Assembly (NCBI RefSeq): GCF_020982545.1
Contig: NZ_JAJKLK010000008.1
Location: 372,001 to 436,000 of the forward strand
DNA from: Streptomyces sp. MNU76
Lineage (GTDB): Bacteria > Actinomycetota > Actinomycetes > Streptomycetales > Streptomycetaceae
DNA length: 64,000 nucleotides
Direction: 5' to 3'
Part shown: in pieces, positions 1 to 7,804 of the stretch
Position numbering within the stretch: the first letter of the stretch is position 1
Layout of the letters: every line of letters starts with the position of its first letter
Notes under the pieces: generated by a model
The model's input: the letters and a program-made list of their open reading frames with translations, nothing else
Told to the model about the DNA's origin: nothing
Databases searched by the model: none
Program-made: the position numbers and the translations under genes

Positions 1-183
1 ATGGCGATCATCGTGCCGTCCGTCATCCTCGCCCCGTCCCCGGACGACGGCCCCGGCTGGCTCTCGCCCTATCTGGTGGGCGCGCTGGTCGGGTTCGGAG
101 TGGGCGTCTTCAAGAAGGACAACTTCTTCCTCGTCTTCGCCTCCGCCGTCGCCGCGTTCGCCCTGGCCAAGTTCCTGCTGTGA
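1..183 (+). CDS. AzlD-like branched-chain amino acid exporter small subunit (5'-partial)
   Basis: This is the C-terminal part of a small, very hydrophobic protein with two visible membrane segments. AzlD partners of AzlC are about 100 residues long; only 60 are present, so the gene starts before the window. The frame is open from base 1 and the ATG there need not be the real start. AzlCD-type pairs export branched-chain amino acids and analogues across the cytoplasmic membrane. The stop codon overlaps the GTG start of the AzlC gene, which supports the pairing. The order (small subunit first) is the reverse of the Bacillus azlCD order. The family call rests on hydrophobicity and the neighbour. 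Confidence 0.7.
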   Translation: MAIIVPSVILAPSPDDGPGWLSPYLVGALVGFGVGVFKKDNFFLVFASAVAAFALAKFLL

Positions 184-971
184 CGGAGTCCACGATGAGC
201 ACATCCTCCACACCCGCCCGGCCGGTGAGCCGCGGGCGGGAGATCCGCACCGGACTCCGCGACGCGACCCCCCTCGCACTCGGTGCCCTGCCCTTCGGGC
301 TGCTGTTCGGCGCTGTCGGACAGCAGGCGGACCTCAGTCTGCTCGACACCATGCTGTTGAGCGCCCTCGTCAACGGCGGCTCCGCCCAGATGATCGCCAC
401 AGGCCTCATGGCGTCCGGCACGGCTTGGTTCCTCGTCGTCGCGACCTGCCTGGTCGTGAACATGCGGCACGTGTTCTACTCGGCGGCCCTGTCGGCGAAG
501 GTCCGGCATCTGCCGACGCTGTGGCGGGCCGTGCTGGCCTACGGCATGATCGACGCGATCTACGTGCTGGCCGCCAAGCGGTACGAGAACGCCACCGACG
601 ACCGGCGCGGCCAGCAGCACTGGTACGTCCTGGCCGCGTCGGTCCTGATGTACGTCGGCTGGCTCTCCAGCACTCTGGTCGGCTACGTGTTCGGCAAGGA
701 CGTCACACGCATCGACGGCCTGGGACTCGACTTCGCGATCTACGCCACGTACATCGGCCTGGTCGTCTCCTGCTTCACCAGCAAGCGCGCCGTGGCTGCC
801 GGCCTGATGGGCGGCGTGCTGGCCTTGGCCCTGCATCGGCTGCCGTACCAGAGCGGCCTGTTCTGCGCCACGCTGGCAGCAACCGTCGCCCTGGCGCTGT
901 GGGAGGGCCGCGTGCGGGCCGAGGACGGCACACCCAAGAGCGCCGAGCAGGAGCCGACCGCCAACGGCTGA
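180..971 (+). CDS. AzlC family amino acid exporter, large subunit
   Basis: A 263-residue integral membrane protein that matches AzlC proteins in length and layout, with several hydrophobic segments. The N-terminal stretch after about residue 20 (ATPLALGALPFGLLFG) and the NGGSAQ motif near residue 63 are typical of AzlC. It would form the large subunit of a two-component exporter for branched-chain or related amino acids. The start is GTG, overlapping the stop of the upstream AzlD-like gene by GTGA, so the two are translationally coupled. An ATG at 195 is an alternative start. An SbnB-like gene follows 52 bases downstream and is probably in the same transcript, so the exporter may serve an unusual amino acid. 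Confidence 0.85.
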   Translation: MTESTMSTSSTPARPVSRGREIRTGLRDATPLALGALPFGLLFGAVGQQADLSLLDTMLLSALVNGGSAQMIATGLMASGTAWFLVVATCLVVNMRHVFYSAALSAKVRHLPTLWRAVLAYGMIDAIYVLAAKRYENATDDRRGQQHWYVLAASVLMYVGWLSSTLVGYVFGKDVTRIDGLGLDFAIYATYIGLVVSCFTSKRAVAAGLMGGVLALALHRLPYQSGLFCATLAATVALALWEGRVRAEDGTPKSAEQEPTANG

Positions 972-1023
972 GAACCGGCCCTGACCACCCCATTCGTTTT
1001 CCGTTCATTCGAGGAGCTCCGCC

Positions 1024-2049
1024 TTGTCCACTGTCCCTCCTTTCTCCGTCGTCAGCGGAGCCACCGTGCACGACGTCCTCGTCGGCCGTGAGCAGGACAT
1101 CGTCGACCTCATCGCCCGGGCATATACGGCCCACGGCCGGGAGCAGACCGTCAACCCGCCCAGCTACTTCCTTCGCTTCCCGGACCGGCCGGACTCCCGC
1201 ATCATCGCGCTGCCCGCGTCCCTGGGCGCCGAGTTCGCAGTGGACGGCATCAAGTGGATCTCCAGCTTCCCGGCCAACATCGCCTCGGGGCTGCCCCGGG
1301 CCTCTGCTGTCCTGATCCTCAACGACCACGACACCGGTTACCCGTTCGCGTGCCTGGAGAGTTCCATCATCAGCGCCACGCGCACCGCGGCGTCCGCCGC
1401 GCTGGCCGCGGACCGGCTGCACACCGGCCGGGAGCGCCCGCGCCGCGTCACCTTCGTCGGCACCGGCCTGATCGCCCGCTACATCCACCAGTATCTGTCC
1501 GGCACCGGCTGGGACTTCGATACCATCAACATCTACGACCACGCCCCGGAATACGCCCGCAGTTTCGCCGACTACGTCTCGGGCACGGGACACGGCGGCA
1601 CCGTGAACGTCCTGGACGACGCCGAGACGGCCGTCCGCGCCTCCGAGCTGATCATCTTCGCCACCACGGCGGCGGAACCCCACATCAAGGACGTGGACTG
1701 GTTCGCGCACAATCCGACAGTGCTCCACATCTCCCTGCGGGACCTCTCGCCGGAGATCATCCTGTCCGCCACCAACATCGTGGACGACGTCGAACACTGC
1801 CTGAAGGCGCAGACCTCACCCCACCTCGCCGAACAGGCCACGGGAGACCGTTCGTTCATCGACGGCACCCTCTACGACGTGCTGGAGGGCAAGGCCGAGA
1901 TCCGCGCCGATCGCCCGGTGGTCTTCTCGCCGTTCGGACTCGGCGTGCTCGACCTGGCCGTGGGTGCGCACGTCTACAGCGAGGCGACCCACCGTGGCCT
2001 GGTGACCCCTGTCCCCGGTTTCTTCCACGACCTGAACCGTTACGCCTGA
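1024..2049 (+). CDS. SbnB-like ornithine cyclodeaminase/mu-crystallin family dehydrogenase
   Basis: A 341-residue NAD(P)-binding enzyme of the ornithine cyclodeaminase/mu-crystallin fold. An N-terminal substrate part carries a KWISSFP segment (about residues 78-84), followed by a Rossmann segment VTFVGTGLIARYIHQ near residue 142. The closest described type is SbnB, the N-(2-amino-2-carboxyethyl)-L-glutamate dehydrogenase that works with SbnA to make L-2,3-diaminopropionate for siderophores and peptides. No SbnA partner is adjacent. The start is TTG, chosen because GAGGAG lies 7 bases upstream at about 1011-1016. It follows the AzlC gene by 52 bases, suggesting one operon. The downstream DNA is mobile-element debris, so partner genes may have been lost. 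Assignment to SbnB rather than another OCD-family dehydrogenase is an inference. Confidence 0.75.
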   Translation: MSTVPPFSVVSGATVHDVLVGREQDIVDLIARAYTAHGREQTVNPPSYFLRFPDRPDSRIIALPASLGAEFAVDGIKWISSFPANIASGLPRASAVLILNDHDTGYPFACLESSIISATRTAASAALAADRLHTGRERPRRVTFVGTGLIARYIHQYLSGTGWDFDTINIYDHAPEYARSFADYVSGTGHGGTVNVLDDAETAVRASELIIFATTAAEPHIKDVDWFAHNPTVLHISLRDLSPEIILSATNIVDDVEHCLKAQTSPHLAEQATGDRSFIDGTLYDVLEGKAEIRADRPVVFSPFGLGVLDLAVGAHVYSEATHRGLVTPVPGFFHDLNRYA

Positions 2050-2273
2050 CACTGAGGATGTGACGCGGTGACGCAAGCCGTTGCGGTGGCGGGTGGTGCG
2101 GCCGGGTAGCACCGTCGGTGACGGCTGAGGGCCCGCCGGACGTTGACGCGTCGGCGGGCAAGCACAAGGTACGCAGCGTGACTGTTGACTCCCCGTGAGG
2201 TCGTTGGAGGTCGCCCGAAAATCGTCCGGGTCGGGTGTGCTGTGGCCAACAGTGCTGCTCTGCGAACGGAGTA

Positions 2274-2391
2274 CGGCTGCAGCTCGAAGAGTTGATGTTC
2301 TCCTCGGTGGAAGGTGTGTCCGTGGAGTCGGTCGAGGTGACCGACACGGTTGTCCGGCTGGAAGCCCGGTCCACGGCAAACCGGGCGGCCT
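2274..2391 (+). pseudogene. ISL3-family transposase, N-terminal fragment
   Basis: The frame beginning LQLEELMFSSVEGVSVES and running to 2391 resembles the start of ISL3-family transposases, where a short N-terminal part precedes a CxxC zinc motif. The frame breaks at a TAA exactly where an IS110-family element begins. Joining base 2391 to base 4191 restores the frame and produces the expected Cys-Pro-Gly-Cys motif. The continuation is annotated at 4190-4411. Bases 2050-2273 upstream hold no gene I recognise. Confidence 0.65.
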
Positions 2392-2459
2392 AATCCGGAA
2401 TTAAGAGCGGTCCGTTGGGGGCGACATCCGCGACGGAGCGTTCGAGTGGTGGCGGCCCG

Positions 2460-2900
2460 TGCGGTGCCGAGTGGATGCAAGCGGGCGGCTCGGCCCATGA
2501 GGCCTTCGGACAGACGGGGCACATCTCGGCCCGCATTGGCCGCCACCACGAACCGATGGAAGCCCCCGGAACGCTGGACGTACGCCGGAGGCTCAGCTCA
2601 AAGCGAGCCCGAAGGGTGTTGGCGCCCGCTGGCGCTGGGCGGACGCTTGACGTCCCTCCCGGCCTGCGATGCCTACCGAAAGAACGGCGACGCCCAGCGT
2701 CAACGAGCGTCAACACCACTTCGAGCATCACTCGTTGGTGTTGGTGATGCGAGCCCACTCCACGGTGACCTCTTACGACGCCCGAGCACTGAGCTCCCGC
2801 GAAGACCGAGGCCCGCGGGGCGAGCTGGTGCCACGAACAGCTACTGAGGTGGCGGACCGGCCGTGAGGGGCTGAGTCCTGGGATTAGGTCGCTGCGTGGC
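2460..2900 (+). ncRNA. Candidate bridge RNA of the IS110-family element
   Basis: Two stem-loops in the leader carry internal-loop guides that match the element's own target and donor. Target loop: basal stem 2460-2471/2525-2535, distal hairpin GGCC-CATGA-GGCC (2492-2504). Left guide CGGGCGGC (2482-2489) is identical to the target at 2382-2389. Right guide CGGACAG (2507-2513) is the reverse complement of CTGTCCG (4189-4195), core included. Donor loop: basal stem GCCACG..CAGC (2830-2841)/GCTGCGTGGC (2891-2900), distal pairing GGAC/GTCC (2854-2857/2875-2878). Left guide CTGAGGTG (2844-2851) is identical to the right end at 4180-4187. Right guide GGATTAG (2881-2887) is the reverse complement of CTAATCC across the left end, core included. 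The order is the one described for IS110 bridge RNAs. The roughly 295 bases between the loops is longer than in IS621, so the RNA ends are not defined. Confidence 0.7.
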
Positions 2901-2931
2901 GCGCGTGAGCTCGCGAACGATCAGGAAGAGC

Positions 2932-4167
2932 ATGGCGGAGGGGACAAACTTGATCTACTGCGGTATCGACTGGGCCGAGCGCACACACGACGTCGCCCTG
3001 GTCGACGACAGCGGCCAGCTGCTCGCCAAGCGGCACATCACCGACGACGCGGCTGGCTACAAGATCCTTCTGGACCTGCTCGCCGACTACGGCGACTGTG
3101 AGGACAACCCGATCCCGGTCGCGATCGAAACCTCCCGCGGACTGCTTGTGGCCGTGCTGCGGACCGGTAAGCGGCAAGTGTTCGCCATCAATCCGATGGC
3201 CGCTTCCCGCTACCGCGATCGGCACTCCGTTTCCCGCAAAAAGTCCGATCCCGGCGACGCCCTGGTCCTGGCGAACATCTTGCGCACCGACATGCACGCC
3301 CACCGGCCGCTGCCACAAGACAGTGACCTGGCCCGCGCCGTCGCAGTTCTTGCACGTGCCCAGCAGGACGCCGTCTGGAATCGCCAGCAGATCGCCAACC
3401 AGCTCCGCTCCTTGCTGCGTGAGTACTACCCGGCTGCCCTGGCAGTCGTGGAGACCTGGAAGAAGGGCCTTTGCCGGCCTGAGGCACACGAACTCCTCCG
3501 CCTCGCTCCCACGCCGACGCGAGCCGCAAGGCTGACCCGTGCGCAACTCCAGTCGGCCCTCAAGCGGGCCGGCCGCCAGCGCGGCATCGAAGCGGAAGCC
3601 GACCGCCTCCACGAGGTCCTCCGAGGCGACTGGGCTCATCAGCTGCCCCTCGTCGAAGACGCTCTCGGCAAGCAGATGCTCGCCCTGCTCATTCAGCTTG
3701 AAGCCGCCTGCAAAGCTGCCACCGACCTCGAAGAGGCGGTGGCAGAAGCATTTCCTCAGCACCCGGATGCTGAGGTCACCCTCAGTTTCCCCGGCCTCGG
3801 CGTCCGGGTGCTGGCCGAGATCGGTGACGACCGGCAGCGCTTCTCGGACGCCCGTGGGTTGAAGGCCTATGCCGGCGCATCACCTATCACCAGGGCGTCC
3901 GGCAAGAAGTCCAGCGTCACCAGGCGCTGGGTGAAGAATGACCGTCTCACCCATGCCGGCTACCTCTGGGCCTTCTCTGCCATCAGCGCCTCTTCTGGCG
4001 CCAAGGCGCACTACCGCAGGCGCCGTGACGACCATGGTGACTGGCACGCAGCGGCTCAGCGAAACCTCTTCGATCGCATGCTCGGACAGCTCTACCACTG
4101 CCTCCAACGCCACGAGCTATTCGACGAACAGACTGCGTTCCCCGTCGAACTCGCCGTCGCGGCTTGA
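2932..4167 (+). CDS. IS110-family transposase (DEDD/serine recombinase)
   Basis: A 411-residue recombinase from the ATG at 2932; a longer frame from GTG 2896 would overlap the predicted donor loop. The N-terminal RuvC-like DEDD domain shows GIDWAERTHD, an AIETSRG segment carrying the acidic residue, and SDPGDALVLAN. The C-terminal domain has LSFPGLGVRVLAEIGD followed by PITRASGKKS, which contains the conserved serine. IS110 enzymes recombine double-stranded DNA using a bridge RNA encoded in a non-coding end of the element. AGGAAG lies just upstream of the ATG. The coding sequence looks intact, so the element could still be active. Confidence 0.93.
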   Translation: MAEGTNLIYCGIDWAERTHDVALVDDSGQLLAKRHITDDAAGYKILLDLLADYGDCEDNPIPVAIETSRGLLVAVLRTGKRQVFAINPMAASRYRDRHSVSRKKSDPGDALVLANILRTDMHAHRPLPQDSDLARAVAVLARAQQDAVWNRQQIANQLRSLLREYYPAALAVVETWKKGLCRPEAHELLRLAPTPTRAARLTRAQLQSALKRAGRQRGIEAEADRLHEVLRGDWAHQLPLVEDALGKQMLALLIQLEAACKAATDLEEAVAEAFPQHPDAEVTLSFPGLGVRVLAEIGDDRQRFSDARGLKAYAGASPITRASGKKSSVTRRWVKNDRLTHAGYLWAFSAISASSGAKAHYRRRRDDHGDWHAAAQRNLFDRMLGQLYHCLQRHELFDEQTAFPVELAVAA

Positions 4168-4189
4168 CACGTTAAGCGCCTGAGGTGTC

Positions 4190-4411
4190 TGTCCGGGATG
4201 CGATCGCTGGGTGAGTGGAAAACACGGCTCCTACCTGCGGTTTCGCCGTGATCTACCGACGGCCGGCGAGTTCGTTGTGGTGGCACTACGAGTGCGCCGG
4301 TTCGTCTGCATGGAAGACTCCTTGTCCGCACAAGACCTTTGCCGAGCAGGCACCCGGTCTCACCCCGCCGGTTCGGCGCCTTCGGGGCGCCCGTCAGCCG
4401 GAACACCCTGC
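4190..4411 (+). pseudogene. ISL3-family transposase, second fragment
   Basis: This continues the ISL3 transposase interrupted by the IS110 element. It starts with the zinc motif (CPGC), then HGSYLRFRRDLPTAGE and LRVRRFVC. One extra T near 4322 shifts the frame before PHKTFAEQAPGLT, the conserved part that follows in ISL3 transposases. The coding part stops at the left end of the IS3-family element at 4412, so only about the first 110 residues of the enzyme survive, in two pieces. Confidence 0.65.
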
Positions 4412-4468
4412 TGAGGTGGCCCTCCCCTCATAGCGTGGAGCCCGTGATTGCAGGGGAAGTTGGGGTTC

Positions 4469-4798
4469 ATGGGGTCCAAGAAACAGCCGTACGACGCCGA
4501 GTTCCGTGAGGGCGCCGTTCGCATCGTGATCGAGACTGGGAAGCCGGTCCCGGAGGTAGCCGAGGAACTCGGCATCAACCCCGGCACCCTCCACAGCTGG
4601 GTCTCGCGCTGGCGCCGTAACGGAACGGCGTCGTCGGACCGGCCCGCGCAGACCGCGGCCAGCGGGCGGGTGCGCGAGGCCGAGCGCGTGGAACTGGAGC
4701 GGCTGCGGCGTGAGATGAGCGAGAAGAACAAGCGCATCCGGGAGCTGGAGATGGAGCGTGATGTCCTCAAGCGATGCATGGTCCTCTGGGTGAAGTGA
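4469..4798 (+). CDS. IS3-family transposase OrfA (helix-turn-helix)
   Basis: A 109-residue protein with an N-terminal helix-turn-helix of the transposase_8 type (YDAEFREGAVRIVIETGKP, then GINPGTLHSWVSRWRR). It ends in a leucine-zipper-like coiled coil (RLRREMSEKNKRIRELEME). OrfA binds the element's terminal repeats and is fused to OrfB by -1 ribosomal frameshifting in this family. The OrfB frame is -1 relative to OrfA and overlaps its end by 25 bases, consistent with that mechanism. Confidence 0.9.
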   Translation: MGSKKQPYDAEFREGAVRIVIETGKPVPEVAEELGINPGTLHSWVSRWRRNGTASSDRPAQTAASGRVREAERVELERLRREMSEKNKRIRELEMERDVLKRCMVLWVK

Positions 4799-5724
4799 CC
4801 GAGAACGCTCCGGAGGCGCTGGTCGCCTTCATCGGTAACCAGAGGGCCGAGTACGGCGTCCCGCACCGGGTGGCCTGCCGGGTGGCCGGGGTGAGCGAGG
4901 CGTGGTTCTACAAATGGCGCCGCCGGCCGGACGAACCGACGAACCGCGAGGTCAGACGCGCGAGGCTGGAGGAGAGGATCGTGTACTTCTTCCGGGAGTC
5001 GGGCCGGACCTACGGCTCGCCGAGGATCACGCTCGATCTGTGGGCGGAGGGCTGGCAGGTCTCGGAGAACACGGTCGCCAAGATCATGGCCGAGCTCGGG
5101 CTCCAGGGTCGCAAGCCCCCGCGGCGGCGGTCGTTGACCCGGCAGGGCAAGCGGAAGGCCGCCCCTGACCTGGTGCACCGCCGGTTCGAAGCGGTGGCGC
5201 CGGATGTGCTGTGGTACGGCGACATGACGGAGATCGAGACCGCTGAGGGCAAGGTCTACCTGGCCACGGTCCTGGACGCGTTCTCGCGCCGCTGCCTCGG
5301 GTACGCGATGGGCGAGCACCACGATGCGGCCCTGGTCGGCGCGTCCTTGCAGATGGCCGCAGCGACGCGGGGCGGTCGCAGGGACGGGACGATCTTTCAC
5401 AGCGATCGCGGGGCGGAATATACGTCCGAGGCGTACAACGGCCTGTGCGACCGGTTGGGCGTGGTGCAGTCCATGGGGCGGGTGGGGTCGGCGCTGGACA
5501 ACGCCGCCGCGGAGTCGTTCAACTCGCTGATCAAGGTGGAGTACATCCACCGGCATCGCTTCGCGACCCGCACCGAGGCGCGGCTGAGGATCGCGACCTG
5601 GATCACCGGGTTCTACAACCCCAGGCGCAGGCACAGCGCGGCCGGCGGCCTGCCGCCGGAAGAGTTCGAACGGATCATCATCGAAGCACGCAACCAGAGC
5701 GGCCAGAGGTGCCAGGCCGCATAG
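4774..5724 (+). CDS. IS3-family transposase OrfB (DDE integrase)
   Basis: A 316-residue catalytic subunit. An HTH_21 region (GRTYGSPRITLDL) precedes an rve integrase core. The three acidic residues are visible in DVLWYGDMTEI, FHSDRGAEYTS and ALDNAAAESFNSLIK, with the usual spacing of the second D and E. The C-terminus has FYNPRRRHSA, conserved in IS3 enzymes. It is probably made as an OrfAB fusion through frameshifting, though an ATG is available at 4774. The sequence looks intact. Confidence 0.92.
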   Translation: MHGPLGEVTENAPEALVAFIGNQRAEYGVPHRVACRVAGVSEAWFYKWRRRPDEPTNREVRRARLEERIVYFFRESGRTYGSPRITLDLWAEGWQVSENTVAKIMAELGLQGRKPPRRRSLTRQGKRKAAPDLVHRRFEAVAPDVLWYGDMTEIETAEGKVYLATVLDAFSRRCLGYAMGEHHDAALVGASLQMAAATRGGRRDGTIFHSDRGAEYTSEAYNGLCDRLGVVQSMGRVGSALDNAAAESFNSLIKVEYIHRHRFATRTEARLRIATWITGFYNPRRRHSAAGGLPPEEFERIIIEARNQSGQRCQAA

Positions 5725-5919
5725 AAGAGGTCTCTACGAAACGAGGGGATTGACAGAGGCTCATCACTCACTGGTTCATCGAGCGGCCCGGCATCGAGAG
5801 AGTCGGCGGTTGTGGCCGTGGGTGAAGGGGCGCAAGAAGGTGCGGCATCCGCGATGGGATTCGGCTCGTCGACCGCAGTGACGGCATGCCAGGGTTGCAC
5901 CTCGCGGATGTTCTCGCGC

Positions 5920-6624
5920 CTACGTTGCGGCGTCCCCGTCCGGCGTCCGGCTCTTCACATTGAGCATCGGGATGAAGATCTGCGCGAGCGGCCCGATGGC
6001 GACGGCGTAGATGAGCGTGCCGATGCCGAGCGTCGCGCCGAGCAGGAACCCGATGGCCAGCACGGTCAGTTCGATCACCCAGCGGACAACCCGGATGGGG
6101 TGGCCGCGGGCCGCCCACCCGGTCATCAGCCCGTCGCGGGGCCCCGGCCCGAGGCCGGCGCCGATGTACGCACCGGTGGCGACGCCGTTGAGTACGACGC
6201 CGGCGATCAGGACGGTCCAGCGCAGCCATATCGCCTCGGGCACGGGCGTCCAGGCCATGAAGAGGTCCATGACCGTGCCGACCAGCAGCACATTGAGCAC
6301 GGTGCCCAGACCGGGCTTGTTGCGGAGCGGGATCCACAGCAGCAGCACCAGGGCACCGATGATGTTGGTCCACATGCCGATGCCCAGACCGACGGTCCGG
6401 GACAGGCCCTGGCTCAGCGCATCCCACGGCTCGACACCTAGCCCGGACTGGATCACCATCGCGTCGCTGACGCCGTACAGGACGAGCCCGAAGACCAGCT
6501 GCGACAGCCGGCGCGTGGGCCGGTCGGGAATCAGCGGTCGCTGGATGATCGCGCCGATTCCGCGTGATGTCCGGCCTGACGTGCCGCCTACCGCGGCGCC
6601 GGGGCTGTCACGCATCGACGTCAT
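5920..6624 (-). CDS. YczE/YitT-like integral membrane protein
   Basis: A 234-residue protein with about five membrane segments, resembling YczE-type membrane proteins (SQLVFGLVLYGVSDAMVI, then GLGVEPWDALSQGLS, then a GLGPGPRDGLMTG segment). The biochemical role of the family is unsettled. Its ATG lies inside the last codons of metX (17-base overlap), so it is the terminal gene of a five-gene operon. In that setting it could transport or confer tolerance to the operon's product; that is inference. The first 35 residues are polar, and an internal start is possible. Bases 5764-5919 downstream are non-coding and end at the IS3-family element. Confidence 0.8.
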   Translation of the reverse strand: MTSMRDSPGAAVGGTSGRTSRGIGAIIQRPLIPDRPTRRLSQLVFGLVLYGVSDAMVIQSGLGVEPWDALSQGLSRTVGLGIGMWTNIIGALVLLLWIPLRNKPGLGTVLNVLLVGTVMDLFMAWTPVPEAIWLRWTVLIAGVVLNGVATGAYIGAGLGPGPRDGLMTGWAARGHPIRVVRWVIELTVLAIGFLLGATLGIGTLIYAVAIGPLAQIFIPMLNVKSRTPDGDAAT

Positions 6625-7804
6625 GGGAGCTCCTGGGCTGCTGGGTGCGGGTGTTGGAGGGAACGCTGAGTGCGCCGGGCGCGGGGGCTCTGCGGCGCGA
6701 GGGCGCGGCGAGCCATCGTGCCACCTCGTCCAGGTACCCGGGCACGTCCATCAGGAAGGCGTCGTGACCTCCCCGCGAGGTCTCCTCGTGGAAGTGCGCA
6801 CAGCTGACGCCCGCCTTGTCCAGCTGCTCCATGATGTGGCGGCTGTGCTCGACGCCGTACAGCCGGTCCGACTCGAAGCTGAAGAGGTACACGTCGGGCT
6901 CCGCCTCGGCGACCTCCTCGTACGGCGTCGCGAAGGCGTCGAACAGGTCCATGGCACTGGTCAGACAGAGGTAGCTGTTCGCGTCGAAGCGCGCGACGAG
7001 TTTGTCCGCCTGACGCTCCAGATAGCGTTCCACTGAGAACGGCCCCCATGCGGCGATCCCCTCCGTGCGGGCTCCGTGCGGCGGCGGAGCGAGGTCGCGG
7101 TCGAACTTCGCCTGTAAGGAGTCCCCGGACATGTAGGTGAGATGGCCGATCATGCGGGCGATGCCCAGTCCCGCGTCCGGCCCCTCGCCGGCTCGATAGG
7201 CGCCGCCTTGGAACCGTGGGTCGCTGCGGATCGCGGCGCGTCCGATGGCGTTGAATGCGAGGTTGTCGGTGGACAGCAGGGCGGAGGTGGCGATCAGTCC
7301 GTACCGCTGAGCATCCCTCGGATGGCGCAGCAGCCACTCCAGCGCCTGCATGCCGCCCAGGGAGCCGCCGACGACCGCGTGCAGCCGTCCGACGCCGAGC
7401 CGGCGCAGCAGCTCGCGGTGGACGGCGACCATGTCGGCGACGGTGATCTGCGGGAACGGCGCCCACGTCGCGCGGTCGGCGAGCGGAGCCGGTCCCAGGG
7501 TGCCCGAGCAGCCGCCGAGCACATTGGCGCAGATCACCTGGAACCGGTCCGTGTCGATCGGCCGGCCCGGCCCCACCATCGACTCCCACCAGCCCGGAGC
7601 GTCGTCCGGATGGTGGCGGGTCACATGCGCGTCGCCGGTCAGGGCATGACAGACGAAGACCGTGTCCGTGCCTGTGGGGTCGGGCGGGCCGTACCGTTCG
7701 AAGGCCACGGGCACATCGGTGAGGGTCCGGCCGGATTCCAGGCGCAGCGGCCGGTCCGCGCCGAAGAGCACCAGGCGCTCCGGGCGCCGAGAAGCATTCG
7801 TCAT
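6608..7804 (-). CDS. metX: Homoserine O-acetyltransferase
   Basis: A 398-residue alpha/beta hydrolase-fold acyltransferase of the MetX family. Conserved features are VCHALTGDAHV, CANVLGGCSGTLGP and the nucleophile elbow VVGGSLGGMQALEW (Ser about residue 148). The aspartate (SFESDRLY) and histidine (RGGHDAFLMD) of the triad lie near the C-terminus. It makes O-acetyl-L-homoserine from homoserine and acetyl-CoA. The ATG overlaps the stop of the upstream amidotransferase-like gene by ATGA. It sits beside an O-acetylhomoserine-using PLP enzyme and a desaturase in an operon with no other methionine genes. This suggests a pathway-dedicated copy feeding O-acetylhomoserine into a secondary product rather than general methionine synthesis. 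Confidence 0.93.
   Translation of the reverse strand: MTNASRRPERLVLFGADRPLRLESGRTLTDVPVAFERYGPPDPTGTDTVFVCHALTGDAHVTRHHPDDAPGWWESMVGPGRPIDTDRFQVICANVLGGCSGTLGPAPLADRATWAPFPQITVADMVAVHRELLRRLGVGRLHAVVGGSLGGMQALEWLLRHPRDAQRYGLIATSALLSTDNLAFNAIGRAAIRSDPRFQGGAYRAGEGPDAGLGIARMIGHLTYMSGDSLQAKFDRDLAPPPHGARTEGIAAWGPFSVERYLERQADKLVARFDANSYLCLTSAMDLFDAFATPYEEVAEAEPDVYLFSFESDRLYGVEHSRHIMEQLDKAGVSCAHFHEETSRGGHDAFLMDVPGYLDEVARWLAAPSRRRAPAPGALSVPSNTRTQQPRSSHDVDA

Larger units (their letters stand above)
2390..4190 (+). mobile_element. IS110-family element with CT core at both ends
   Basis: The element is delimited by reconstructing the interrupted ISL3 transposase frame. Removing about 1,799 bases between the CT at 2390-2391 and the CT at 4189-4190 restores GCG GCC TGT CCG GGA TGC (Ala-Ala-Cys-Pro-Gly-Cys). 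There are no terminal inverted repeats, as expected of IS110 elements, and the shared CT dinucleotide fits an IS110 recombination core. The left non-coding end is long (about 540 bases before the recombinase ATG). The right non-coding end is only about 20 bases, the arrangement of the IS110 group rather than the IS1111 group. Confidence 0.85.
4412..5763 (+). mobile_element. IS3-family insertion sequence
   Basis: About 1.35 kb holding overlapping orfA and orfB. The ends are imperfect inverted repeats starting TGAG, with a shared CCCCTC block (left at 4412, right ending at 5763). I could not see a matching 3-4 base target duplication; it lies next to a truncated ISL3 gene on the left, so sequence may have been lost. 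The boundaries are approximate. Confidence 0.75.
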
